From Streptomyces sp. VRA16 Mangrove soil (lineage in GTDB: Bacteria > Actinomycetota > Actinomycetes > Streptomycetales > Streptomycetaceae): a stretch of DNA of 64,000 nucleotides. The position numbers and the translations under genes are program-made. The DNA lies in the NCBI RefSeq assembly GCF_017377775.1, contig NZ_JAFVLN010000004.1:62001-126000 (forward strand). Reading direction: 5' to 3'. The notes beneath the pieces were generated by a model. It saw only the letters and a program-made list of their open reading frames with translations. It was not told the DNA's origin and ran no database searches. Below, in pieces: positions 49,807 through 61,433 of the stretch (position 1 is the first letter of the stretch; the number at the start of each line of letters is the position of its first letter).

Positions 49807-51237
49807 ATGTCCCAGGACCGGGCCCCGGACGGGGCCGAGCCGGCCGAGACGACCGAGGCGGCCGAGACGGAACTCGTGCGGCTGCGCGCCGAGGTCGCCG
49901 AGCTGCGCGACCGCGCCGGCGGCGAGCGGCGCCGCGCGGCGCGGCTGCTGGTGGTGCGGCGGATGCTGGCGGCGGTGCTGATCGCGCTGGTCGCCGTGGT
50001 GGGGGTGACGTCGGTGGTGGGCGTGTGGGGGGCGCGGACGACGTTGAACACGGATCGCTGGGTGGCGACCGTGGGCCCGCTGCCGCAGGAACCGGACGTG
50101 AACAAGGCCGTGTCCACGTATCTCACCGACCAGATCTTCGACCAGCTGGACGTGCAGGCGCGGCTGACGCAGGCGCTGCCGCCGCGGGCCACGTTCCTCG
50201 CGGGCCCGGTCAGCGGCTCGGTCCACGACTTCATGCAGAAGTCCGTGTCCCAACTGCTCGCCACGGATCAGTTCGAGGCGATCTGGCGGGCGACCAACCG
50301 GCTGGCGCACGAGCGGATCGTCGCCCTCCTGGAGAAGAAGAACAAGAACGTGCAGGTGAGCGGCGACACGGTCACTCTGAACCTGCTCCCGATGGTCAAC
50401 AACATGCTCAACTCCCTTGAGCAGCAGCTGCCTTCACTGTTCGGCAAGAAGCTCGACCTGCCGACGCTGAAGTCCGGTGAGATCCCGCCCGGCCTGCACG
50501 ACCGTATCGAGAAGGCCCTGGGCGTCCAGCTCCCGGACGACTTCGGGCAGATACGTCTCTACAACCGGCACACCCTCGGCCAGCTCCAGCAGTCGGTCCT
50601 GGTGTTCAAGCGCGCTCTGGTGGGGTTGTTGATCGCCGTGCCGGTGCTGCTCGCGCTGGCGCTGTGGGCCGCGCCCGACCGGCGGCGCACCCTGCTCCAG
50701 CTCGGCGTGTGGCTGGTGGTGACGGTGACGGTGCTGACGACGGTGCTGCGGGCGGTGCGCCGGCAGTTGCTCGGCCAGGTCCCCGAGGGCGTCTACCGCG
50801 ACGGACTGCAGGCGGCGCTGTGGACGGTGTTCACGACGCTGCGCGACCGCGGCGACCAGCTGCTCTGGTTCGGCGTCGGTCTCGCGGCCTTGATGTATCT
50901 GATCGGGCCCGGCCGGCTGCCGAGGGCGCTGCGCCGCTGGACCGTTCAAGGGGCCCGCGCCAGTGCGCAGTTCGCGGCCCGCGCCAGTGCGCGGATCACC
51001 AAGGACAAGGCCGCACGGCCGTGGCTGGCCCGGCACGCCGACGTGCTGCGGGTGGGCGGCGCGCTCGTCGCCGTACTGATCGCGCTGCTGCTGTCGTCGT
51101 GGACGGCGCTCTTCGTGGTGGGCGCGCTGCTCGCCGCGTACGAGATCGCCCTCACGCTGCTGGCCCGCCCGGGGAGCTCACCCCCGGCAGGTGAGGCGGG
51201 CCCCGCGGGCCCCGCGAAGACTGGCGCATCCGGCTGA
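49807..51237 (+). CDS. Integral membrane protein with N-terminal coiled coil, unknown function
   Basis: A 476-residue protein. A short acidic coiled-coil start (ETELVRLRAEVAELRDRAGGERR) leads to a membrane helix at ~60-85. An extracytoplasmic domain of about 180 residues follows (TDRWVATVGPLPQEPDVNKAVSTYLTDQIF…FGQIRLYN), then four more hydrophobic helices and a Gly/Pro tail. GGGAGG precedes ATG 49807. The outer domain's TLNTDRWVATVGPL pattern recurs in actinobacterial membrane proteins of unknown role. Confidence 0.8.
   Translation: MSQDRAPDGAEPAETTEAAETELVRLRAEVAELRDRAGGERRRAARLLVVRRMLAAVLIALVAVVGVTSVVGVWGARTTLNTDRWVATVGPLPQEPDVNKAVSTYLTDQIFDQLDVQARLTQALPPRATFLAGPVSGSVHDFMQKSVSQLLATDQFEAIWRATNRLAHERIVALLEKKNKNVQVSGDTVTLNLLPMVNNMLNSLEQQLPSLFGKKLDLPTLKSGEIPPGLHDRIEKALGVQLPDDFGQIRLYNRHTLGQLQQSVLVFKRALVGLLIAVPVLLALALWAAPDRRRTLLQLGVWLVVTVTVLTTVLRAVRRQLLGQVPEGVYRDGLQAALWTVFTTLRDRGDQLLWFGVGLAALMYLIGPGRLPRALRRWTVQGARASAQFAARASARITKDKAARPWLARHADVLRVGGALVAVLIALLLSSWTALFVVGALLAAYEIALTLLARPGSSPPAGEAGPAGPAKTGASG
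51178..51194. promoter_or_regulatory. TCACCC-N6-GGTGA palindrome (site F, exact)
   Basis: TCACCC-CCGGCA-GGTGA lies within the last codons of the membrane-protein gene, 63 bp before the MGH1-like hydrolase start. It may give that gene its own promoter. Confidence 0.55.
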
Positions 51238-51257
51238 CCTAGGCAGGGAGTACGCGC

Positions 51258-53957
51258 ATGAAGAAGCAGGAGCAGACCGCGGGCGTGGGGCCGACGGCGG
51301 CCGGCAACGCGCGGGCGCGCCTGTGGGGCCCGTACCTGAGCGAGCGGCAGTGGGGCACGGTCCGGGAGGACTACAGCCCCGGCGGCGACGCGTGGTCGTA
51401 CTTTCCGCACGACCACGCGCGTTCGCGCGCCTATCGGTGGGGCGAGGACGGTCTCGGCGGCATCTGCGACGAGAAGCAGCGGCTCTGTCTGGCGGTCGCC
51501 CTGTGGAACGGCCACGACCCGATCCTCAAGGAGCGCGCCTTCGGCCTGACCAACGGTGAGGGCAATCACGGCGAGGACGTCAAGGAGTACTACTTCTACC
51601 TCGACAGCACGCCCAGCCACTCGTACCTGAAGTACCTCTACAAGTACCCGCAGGCCGCCTATCCGTACGAGGACCTGCTGGCGGTGAACCGCTCGCGCGG
51701 CCGCCAGGAGTTCGAGTACGAGCTGATGGACACCGGAGTCTTCGACGAGAACCGGTACTTCGACGTGACGGTGGAGTACGCCAAGGCGGACCACGACGAC
51801 ATCCTGATGCGGATCACCGTGGAGAACCGGGGCCCCGACGAGGCGGCGCTGCACGTGCTGCCCACGCTGTGGCTGCGCAACACCTGGTCCTGGCACGACG
51901 GCCGCGCGCCGGAACCGGCGCCGCGGCTGCGGGCCGTGGAAGCGCCGCGCCAGGTGTCGGCGGTCCGCGCCGACCATCCCGAGCTCGGCTCCTACGACCT
52001 GCGGTGCGCGGGCGCGCCGCGGCTGCTGTTCACGGAGAACGAGACGAACAACGAGCGGCTGTTCGGCAGCGCGAACAGCTCGCCCTACGTGAAGGACGGC
52101 ATCGGCCGGTACATCGTCGAGGGCGAGGGTACGGCCGTGAATCCGGAACGGGAGGGCACCAAAGCGGCGGCTCACTACTCGATGGTGGTCGCCCCTGGCG
52201 GGTCCGAGACGTTGCGGCTGCGTCTCGGACCCGCGGGCGGATCACTCTCGCTGGCCCGCGGATTCGACTCCGTCTTCAAGGAGCGCATCGCCGAAGCCGA
52301 CGCTTTCTACCGGGAGTTGACACCCGATCGGGCGAGCGAGGACGAGGCGCGGGTGCTGCGCCAGGCGCTCGCCGGGATGCTCTGGTCGAAGCAGTACTAC
52401 GCCTACGACCTGGAGACGTGGCTGGCGGAGCACGACGTGTCGCCGTGGAGTGCGCCGCGGGACGGGGTGCGCAACCGCGAGTGGTTCCACATGGTCACCG
52501 ACGACGTCATCTCGATGCCGGACAAGTGGGAGTACCCGTGGTTCGCCGCGTGGGACCTGGCGTTCCACACGGTGGCGCTGTCCGTCGTGGACGTCGAGTT
52601 CGCCAAGCAGCAACTCGAACTCCTGCTGCGTGACAGCTACTTGCACCCCAACGGGCAGATCCCGGCCTACGAGTGGAACTTCGGTGACGTGAACCCGCCG
52701 GTGCACGCCTGGGCCGCGTACTTCGTCTACATGCTGGAGGAGCGCACGACGGGCGAGGCCGATCACGCCTTCCTGGAGCGCACCTTCCAGAAGCTGCTGA
52801 CGAACTTCACGTGGTGGGTCAACCGCAAGGACCCGGCGGGCCGCAACGTGTTCCAGGGCGGCTTCCTCGGCCTCGACAACATCGGCGTCTTCGACCGCAG
52901 CGCACCGCTGCCCACCGGCGGCACCCTGGAACAGGCCGACGGCACCGCGTGGATGGCGCTGTACTGCCAGTCGATGCTGCAGATCGCCCTCGAACTGGCC
53001 CAGCACAACCACGCGTACGACGAGCTGGTGATCAAGTTCGTCGAGCACTATCTGTGGATCGCCGCCTCCATGGACCGGATCGGCGACCTCGGCGACGAGC
53101 TGTGGGACGAGGAGGACGGCTTCTTCTACGACGTGCTGCGTCTTCCCGACGGGCAGGCGGTGCGGCTGAAGGTGCGTTCCATGGTGGGGCTGCTGCCGCT
53201 GTGCGCGTCGACCGTGTTCCGACCCGACCAACTGGCGCAGGTCGGCGACCTGTTGGAGCGGTTGCAGCGGTTCGCGGCGCGGCACCCCTCGCTGTCGGTG
53301 ACGCTGAGCGCGGCGCAGGCCGGTTCGGCGGGCGGTCCGCGGCTGCTCTCGGTCCTGGACGAGAAGAAGCTCGTCCGGGTCCTCGGGCATCTGCTCTCCG
53401 AGGACGAGTTCCTGAGCCCGTACGGGATCCGGGCGCTGTCGCGGCATCACGGGGAGCACCCGTACACGTTCTGGGCGGGCGGCCAGGAGTTCCGGGTCGG
53501 GTATCTGCCGGCCGAGTCGGACACGGGGATGTTCGGCGGGAACTCGAACTGGCGGGGCCCGGTGTGGCTGCCGATGAACGCGCTGGTGGTGCGCGCCCTG
53601 CTCAATCTGTACGGCTTCTACGGCGACGACCTGACCGTGGAGTGCCCGACGGGCTCGGGCGTGCACAAGAACCTCTTCGAGGTCGCCGAGGAGATCTCGG
53701 CGCGGCTGACCCGGATCTTCCTGCGCGACGAGGACGGACACCGGCCGGTCTACGGCGGGCAGCCGAAGTTCCGCGACGATCCGCACTGGCGTGATCTGGT
53801 GTCGTTCTACGAGTACTTCCACGGGGACAACGGCGCCGGGATCGGCGCCTCCCACCAGACCGGGTGGACCGGTCTGATCGCGCCGCTGATGAAGATCTTC
53901 GGCACGCTGGGACCCGAGGCGTTCCGCACCGACTCCGCGAGGAGGCGCACCCGATGA
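51258..53957 (+). CDS. MGH1-like / GH63-type glycoside hydrolase
   Basis: An 899-residue cytoplasmic enzyme. The N-terminal beta-sandwich (LSERQWGTVREDYSPGGDAWSYFPHDHA) and the C-terminal (alpha/alpha)6 barrel (KWEYPWFAAWDLAFHTVALS, NGQIPAYEWNFGDVNPPVHAWA, SNWRGPVWLPMN) are typical of GH63 and of the mannosylglycerate/glucosylglycerate hydrolase-like group. Those act on alpha-glucosides or compatible solutes. AGGCAGGGAG precedes ATG 51258. It ends in an ATGA overlap with an alpha-amylase-family gene, so the two act together, perhaps in turnover of a compatible solute or a short glucan. Confidence 0.85.
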   Translation: MKKQEQTAGVGPTAAGNARARLWGPYLSERQWGTVREDYSPGGDAWSYFPHDHARSRAYRWGEDGLGGICDEKQRLCLAVALWNGHDPILKERAFGLTNGEGNHGEDVKEYYFYLDSTPSHSYLKYLYKYPQAAYPYEDLLAVNRSRGRQEFEYELMDTGVFDENRYFDVTVEYAKADHDDILMRITVENRGPDEAALHVLPTLWLRNTWSWHDGRAPEPAPRLRAVEAPRQVSAVRADHPELGSYDLRCAGAPRLLFTENETNNERLFGSANSSPYVKDGIGRYIVEGEGTAVNPEREGTKAAAHYSMVVAPGGSETLRLRLGPAGGSLSLARGFDSVFKERIAEADAFYRELTPDRASEDEARVLRQALAGMLWSKQYYAYDLETWLAEHDVSPWSAPRDGVRNREWFHMVTDDVISMPDKWEYPWFAAWDLAFHTVALSVVDVEFAKQQLELLLRDSYLHPNGQIPAYEWNFGDVNPPVHAWAAYFVYMLEERTTGEADHAFLERTFQKLLTNFTWWVNRKDPAGRNVFQGGFLGLDNIGVFDRSAPLPTGGTLEQADGTAWMALYCQSMLQIALELAQHNHAYDELVIKFVEHYLWIAASMDRIGDLGDELWDEEDGFFYDVLRLPDGQAVRLKVRSMVGLLPLCASTVFRPDQLAQVGDLLERLQRFAARHPSLSVTLSAAQAGSAGGPRLLSVLDEKKLVRVLGHLLSEDEFLSPYGIRALSRHHGEHPYTFWAGGQEFRVGYLPAESDTGMFGGNSNWRGPVWLPMNALVVRALLNLYGFYGDDLTVECPTGSGVHKNLFEVAEEISARLTRIFLRDEDGHRPVYGGQPKFRDDPHWRDLVSFYEYFHGDNGAGIGASHQTGWTGLIAPLMKIFGTLGPEAFRTDSARRRTR

Positions 53958-55429
53958 CCGCGATACCCGCGCAGCCCGTCATCCATGAGGTCAACACCCG
54001 TGTCTGGCTGCGCGAGTTGGGCCCGAGCACCGGCCTCGGCGACGTACCGAAGGGCGCCTGGGACGAGCTGACGCCCGCCGGGGTCGACGCCGTGTGGCTG
54101 ATGGGGGTGTGGGAGCGCAGCCCGCTGGGGCGTTCCATCGCCCTGAAGAACGCGACGCTGCGGGCCGCGTTCGAGTCGGCGGTGCCGGGCATCGGGGACC
54201 AGGACATCGCCGGATCGCCGTACTGCATCCGCCGCTACGTGGTGGACGAGGCGCTCGGCGGGCCCGCGGGGCTCGCCGCCGCCCGCGCCGAACTCGCCCG
54301 CAGGGGCGTCGGGTTGCTCCTCGACTATGTACCGAACCACGTGGCGCCGGACAGTCCCTGGGTCGCGGAACACCCGGAGTACTTCGTGCGCGGGGACGCC
54401 GAGGACCTGCGCCGGGACCCGGCGGCGTTCCTCGACACGGGGCGGGCCGTGCTCGCGCGCGGCCGCGACCCGTTCTTCCCTCCCTGGCCGGACGTCGTCC
54501 AACTCAACGCGTTCTCACCGCAGTTGCGCCGGGCGACCGCCAAGGTGCTGACCGACATCGGCGAGGCCTGCGACGGAGTGCGCTGCGACATGGCGATGCT
54601 CCTGATGAACGACGTGTTCGCGCGGACCTGGGGCGAGCGTGCGGGCACGCCGCCCGAGCGGAACTTCTGGACGGAGGTGGTGGCCGCGGTCCGCGAGCGT
54701 CACCCGCACATGGTCTTCGCGGCCGAGGCGTACTGGGACCTCGAATGGGCCCTGCAGCGCCAGGGGTTCGACTTCTGCTACGACAAGCGCCTCTACGACC
54801 GGATCCTGCACGAGAGCGCCACGTCCGTCCGCGACCACCTGCGGGCCGACGAGGGCTATCAGCGCGGTCTCGTGCGCTTCCTGGAGAACCACGACGAGCC
54901 GCGGGCCGCGCACACCCTGCCCGCGGACAAGGAGTGCGCGGCGGCGGTGCTGATCGCGACGCTGCCCGGCGCGACGCTGTGGCACGAGGGCCAGTTCACG
55001 GGGCGCCGCATCCATCTGCCGGTGTTCCTCGACCGGCGCGCCGCCGAGACGCCCGACCCGGGCCTGCGCGCGTTCCACGAGCGGCTGCTGGCCCGCGTCC
55101 ACCGCAGCGGCATGCGCACCGGGCGCTGGCGGCTGCTGGAGTGCGAGGTCTGGCCGGACAACGATTCGGGGCGCGACCTGATCGCCTCCTGCTGGACCGG
55201 CGACGCGGGCCGCTTCCTGACGGTGGTCAATCTGTCCGGCCGTCCGGCGCAGGCCCGCATCCCGCTGCCGTGGCCCGAACTCGGACCGGACACCTGGGAG
55301 TTGACGGAGCTCGTCTTCTCCGACGACCGCTACGGGCGCTCCGGCGCGGAACTGCTCGGGAGCGGCCTGTACGTGGACCTGCCGGGCTGGGGCACGCATG
55401 TGCTGGCGGTACGGGCGAGCCGTCACTGA
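53954..55429 (+). CDS. GH13 alpha-amylase family enzyme
   Basis: A 491-residue cytoplasmic GH13 enzyme with a complete triad: nucleophile D212 in GVRCDMAM, acid/base E258 in FAAEAYWD, and transition-state Asp314 in ENHDEPR. LLLDYVPNHVA is conserved region I. It is unusually compact and lacks a signal peptide, unlike secreted amylases. Translationally coupled to the MGH1-like hydrolase. Likely substrates are internal alpha-glucans or a glucosyl solute. It overlaps the convergent SulP gene by 7 bp. Confidence 0.88.
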   Translation: MTAIPAQPVIHEVNTRVWLRELGPSTGLGDVPKGAWDELTPAGVDAVWLMGVWERSPLGRSIALKNATLRAAFESAVPGIGDQDIAGSPYCIRRYVVDEALGGPAGLAAARAELARRGVGLLLDYVPNHVAPDSPWVAEHPEYFVRGDAEDLRRDPAAFLDTGRAVLARGRDPFFPPWPDVVQLNAFSPQLRRATAKVLTDIGEACDGVRCDMAMLLMNDVFARTWGERAGTPPERNFWTEVVAAVRERHPHMVFAAEAYWDLEWALQRQGFDFCYDKRLYDRILHESATSVRDHLRADEGYQRGLVRFLENHDEPRAAHTLPADKECAAAVLIATLPGATLWHEGQFTGRRIHLPVFLDRRAAETPDPGLRAFHERLLARVHRSGMRTGRWRLLECEVWPDNDSGRDLIASCWTGDAGRFLTVVNLSGRPAQARIPLPWPELGPDTWELTELVFSDDRYGRSGAELLGSGLYVDLPGWGTHVLAVRASRH

Positions 55430-57141
55430 GCCCCGTCGTCGTGGGCCGCGGCCCAGTGCGCCCCGCTCTCGGCCCGGAACACGGCCACCGCACCCTCCAC
55501 GGTGGGGTGGAAGCGTTCCGGGTCGAACGTGCGGGTCAGCCCGTACCGCTCGATCTTGCGCCGCACGGGGTCCTTCAGCTCGGCGAAGACGAGACGCACC
55601 CCCCGCTCCTGGAGCGCGGCGTCGAGTTCCTCCAGGATGTCGGCGGCCGTGGTGTCGACGTCGGTCATCGGCTCGGCCGCGAGCAGCACCTCGCGCGGCG
55701 GCGGGGTGGTGGTGCGCACCGTCCGCAGCACCTCGTCGCGGAACGACTTGGCGTTGGCGAAGAACAGCGGGGCGTCGAAGCGCAGGATGACCAGGCCCGG
55801 CAGGTGTTCGGCGGTCGGGTGGGAGCGTACGTCGTGGTAGCCCTCCAGGCCCGGCACCCGGCCGAGCACCGTGCTGTACGGCCACCAGGCGCGCCGGAAC
55901 ACGTTCAGGATCGACAGGCCCACCGCGATGCCGATCCCGGGCAGCACGCCGAACAGCGCGACCCCGAGGAACGCGGCGATGGTCAGCCAGAACTCCGCCT
56001 TGCGCTGCCGCCACAGCCGGCGGGTGGCGGGCAGGTCGGCGAGGGAGAGCGACGCGGTGATGACGACCGCGGCGAGCGCGGGCTGCGGCAGGTTGCGGAA
56101 GAGGCCGGGCAGCAGGACGAGCATGAGCAGGATCAGCGCGGCGCCGACGACCCCGGCCAACTGGGTTTTGGCACCGGCCCGTTCGGCGACGGCGGTGCGT
56201 GAGCCGCTGGTGCTGAGCGGGAAGCCCTGGAAGAGTCCGACGGCGATGTTCGCGCCGCCGATGGCGATCATCTCGTCGTTGCCGCGGACCTCCTGCCCGC
56301 TGCGGGACGCGAAGGCGGTGGCGTTGGAGATGGCGTCGGCGAGCGAGACCAGGGCGATGCCGAGCGCGCCGGCGAACAGCGGCCCGAGATCGTCCCGTCC
56401 CACGTGCGGGAGCGTGAACGGCGGCAGCCCTTCGGGGAGCCGTCCGACCATCCGCACGCCGTGCCCGGCGAGGTCGAGGACGACGCTGGCGGTGATGGCG
56501 AGCACAACCATCACGAGGACGGCCGGCACCTTCGGCAGGAAGCGCTGGAGGAGCAGGATCAGCGCGACGCAGCACAGCCCGACGGTGACGGCGGCCGGCA
56601 CGGTCTTCCCGTCGGCCACCGCCCGTACGAACGCGTCGGCCTCGGCGACGATGCCGTCCGCGTCCGTGGAGAACCCGAACAGTTTCGGCAGCTGCCCGAC
56701 GAGGATCGTCAGGGCGAGGCCGTTCATGTATCCGATCATCGTCGGCTTGGAGATGAGGTCGGCGATGAACCCGAGCCGTGCCACCCCGGCCAGCAGGATG
56801 ATCCCGCCGACCATCAGGGCGAGTACGGAGGCGAGCGCGACCGCCCGCTCCGGGTCGCCGTCCGACGCGACCAGCGGCAGCACCGTCCCGGCGATCATCG
56901 GCCCGAGCGACGAGTCGGGCCCGAGCACGAGGATGCGGGACGGGCCGAGGACCGCGTACGCGAGCAGGCAGAGCACGGACGTGTACAGGCCGGTGATGGG
57001 CGGCAGCCCGGCGAGTTCCGCGTAGGCCATGCCCTGCGGTACCAGCAGGGTCGTCAGCACGATGCCGGCGACCACGTCCTTGAGCAGCCACGCGCGTCGG
57101 TACCCGCGCAGCGTCTGCGTTCCGGGCGGCACCCAGCCCAT
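55423..57141 (-). CDS. SulP family anion transporter with STAS domain
   Basis: A 572-residue transporter. The membrane part begins KDVVAGIVLTTLLVPQGMAYAELAGLPPITGLYTS and includes the family signature region near SLADAISNATAFASRSGQEVRGNDEMIAIGGANI. A cytoplasmic STAS domain at ~440-550 (LPGLVILRFDAPLFFANAKSFRDEVLR) closes it. It would import sulfate, bicarbonate or a similar anion with H+ or Na+. It follows the P-type ATPase by 6 bp in the same direction. Confidence 0.93.
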   Translation of the reverse strand: MGWVPPGTQTLRGYRRAWLLKDVVAGIVLTTLLVPQGMAYAELAGLPPITGLYTSVLCLLAYAVLGPSRILVLGPDSSLGPMIAGTVLPLVASDGDPERAVALASVLALMVGGIILLAGVARLGFIADLISKPTMIGYMNGLALTILVGQLPKLFGFSTDADGIVAEADAFVRAVADGKTVPAAVTVGLCCVALILLLQRFLPKVPAVLVMVVLAITASVVLDLAGHGVRMVGRLPEGLPPFTLPHVGRDDLGPLFAGALGIALVSLADAISNATAFASRSGQEVRGNDEMIAIGGANIAVGLFQGFPLSTSGSRTAVAERAGAKTQLAGVVGAALILLMLVLLPGLFRNLPQPALAAVVITASLSLADLPATRRLWRQRKAEFWLTIAAFLGVALFGVLPGIGIAVGLSILNVFRRAWWPYSTVLGRVPGLEGYHDVRSHPTAEHLPGLVILRFDAPLFFANAKSFRDEVLRTVRTTTPPPREVLLAAEPMTDVDTTAADILEELDAALQERGVRLVFAELKDPVRRKIERYGLTRTFDPERFHPTVEGAVAVFRAESGAHWAAAHDDGAQ

Positions 57142-57147
57142 GGGCGC

Positions 57148-59837
<2,690 letters not shown>

Positions 59838-59841
<4 letters not shown>

Positions 59842-60827
59842 CGCTTCCGCCTCCGTTCCTTCCGGTGGCCGTGCCCGGCGGCGTACGGGTCGGGCGCCGC
59901 CCCGGCCGGCGCCTCACGCTCCAGCTTCCGCTTCTCGCGCTCCAGTTCGTGCCGGCTCTTGTCGTCGATCTCGGGCGGGCGCGGGTCGATGTCGATGAGG
60001 GTGTGGACGAGGACGGCGGCCGCGCAGATCCGGGCGAACCACTTGCGGTCGGCGGGGATCACGTACCAGGGCGCCCAGGAGGTGCTGGTCGCGGAGAGCA
60101 TCTCGGAGAACGCGTGCTGGTAGGAGTCCCAGCAGGCGCGTTCGCGGACGTCGGCCGCGGAGAACTTCCAGTTGTGGTCGGGCAGGTCGATCCGCTTCAG
60201 GAAACGGGTGCGCTGTTCCTCCTTGGACAGGTTGAGGAACAGCTTCACGACACGGAACCCGTTCTCGGTGAGGTACCGCTCCCAGTCGTTGATCTCCCGG
60301 TAGCGGCGCCGCCACAGCTTTCCGCCGGTCGGTCCTTCCGGCAGCCCCTGGCGGGTGAGGAGTTCGGGATGCACCCGCACCACGAGCACCTCCTCGTAGT
60401 GCGACCGGTTGAAGATGCCGATCTCGCCGCGGCGCGGCAGACCGCGCGAGTAGCGCCACAGGAAGTCGTGGCTCAGCTCGTCGGCGGACGGCACCCGGAA
60501 GCCCGCGACGTGGACGCCCTGCGGGTTCACGCCGCTCATCACATGGCGGATGGTGCCGTCCTTGCCCCCGGCGTCGAGCGCCTGCAGACACATCAGCACG
60601 CCGGTCGATCCGTCGGCGGCCAGGCGCTGCTGGTACTCGGCGAGGAGCGCGACGCCGGTGCGCAGCAGCTCCTCGCCGGCCTTCTTGTTCTTCACGCCCG
60701 CCTTGTAGGCCGGGTCGAAGTCATCGGCCAGGTGCACCTTCGCGCCGGGCCGCACCTTCAGCGGAGCGATGAACTCGGCGATCCGCTCGGCCTGTTCGTC
60801 CGTCGTCCGTGCAGGTCCTTCGCGCAT
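59838..60827 (-). CDS. ppk2: PPK2-family polyphosphate:nucleotide phosphotransferase
   Basis: A 329-residue kinase using polyphosphate to phosphorylate AMP/ADP or related nucleotides. Walker A is QALDAGGKDGTIRHVMSGVNPQG, the lid-side Walker B is GEIGIFNRSHYEEVLVVRVHPELL, and the tail is basic (KERRRKR). Single-domain length is normal. It is the second gene of an operon DUF7144-like - ppk2 - P-type ATPase - SulP, linking energy stores to ion transport. Whether it makes ADP or ATP cannot be told by eye. Confidence 0.93.
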
Positions 60828-60849
60828 ACGTCACCTCGGCCGCTCGGTT

Positions 60850-61269
60850 TCAGTAGAGGGTGTCGCGCTGCACGACGCACAGCGCCCAGATGATGAACCC
60901 GTCCATGGCGATGAGGGTCAGGGACCACAGCGGGTGATAGGGGATGGAGAGGAAGTTGGCGATGATCAGCAGTCCGGCCAGGATCACGCCGAGGATCCGG
61001 GCCCACTTCATGGCGACGAAGAGCCCGAAGCTGACGATGACCGCGATCGCGCCGAGGACGATGTGGATCCAGCCCCAGCTCGTCAGGTCGAACTCGAAGA
61101 CGTAGTTGGGCGTGGACAGGAAGACCTTGTCCTCCAGTACGGCCATCAGGCCGCGGCAGAAGTCCAGGGATCCGGAGATGAACAGCATCACGGCGGCGAA
61201 GATGGTCAGCCCGCCGGCCGCGGCCATTTTGACGTCGGAACGTGGGTGCGAACCCGCCGAGGTGGCCAT
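60850..61269 (-). CDS. DUF7144-like four-helix membrane protein (paralogue 2)
   Basis: A 139-residue membrane protein with four helices, starting MATSAGSHPRSDVKMAAAGG. ATG 61269 follows GGAGG. It is closely similar to the protein at 44812-45276, especially in the last helix pair (PYHPLWSLTLIAMDGFIIWAL). It is the first gene of the operon leading into ppk2. Function unknown. Confidence 0.85.
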   Translation of the reverse strand: MATSAGSHPRSDVKMAAAGGLTIFAAVMLFISGSLDFCRGLMAVLEDKVFLSTPNYVFEFDLTSWGWIHIVLGAIAVIVSFGLFVAMKWARILGVILAGLLIIANFLSIPYHPLWSLTLIAMDGFIIWALCVVQRDTLY

Positions 61270-61349
61270 GACACAACCTCCGTGTTGGGTGCCGGTGCCC
61301 GGTGCACCGCTGTGTCCCGAGTGTTGCTCCCGGTCCCGGGTGCCGGTCG

Positions 61350-61366
61350 TCACCCTCCGGGGGTGA
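61350..61366. promoter_or_regulatory. TCACCC-N6-GGTGA palindrome (site G, exact)
   Basis: TCACCC-TCCGGG-GGTGA lies 80 bp before the DUF7144-like/ppk2 operon and 67 bp before the divergent MFS gene. The flanks extend the symmetry (GTCG…CGAC). Confidence 0.6.
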
Positions 61367-61433
61367 CGACCGGGCGGGGGCCGCCCGGGACGCTGGCCGT
61401 CGTTGCGCCCCGCCCGCGATCGGAGACGAGCCG

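Noticed and set aside
60828..60849. Separate promoter with palindrome for ppk2 (TCACCTCGGCCGCTCGG)
   Set aside because: Right half does not match and the 22-bp gap fits read-through from the upstream gene.
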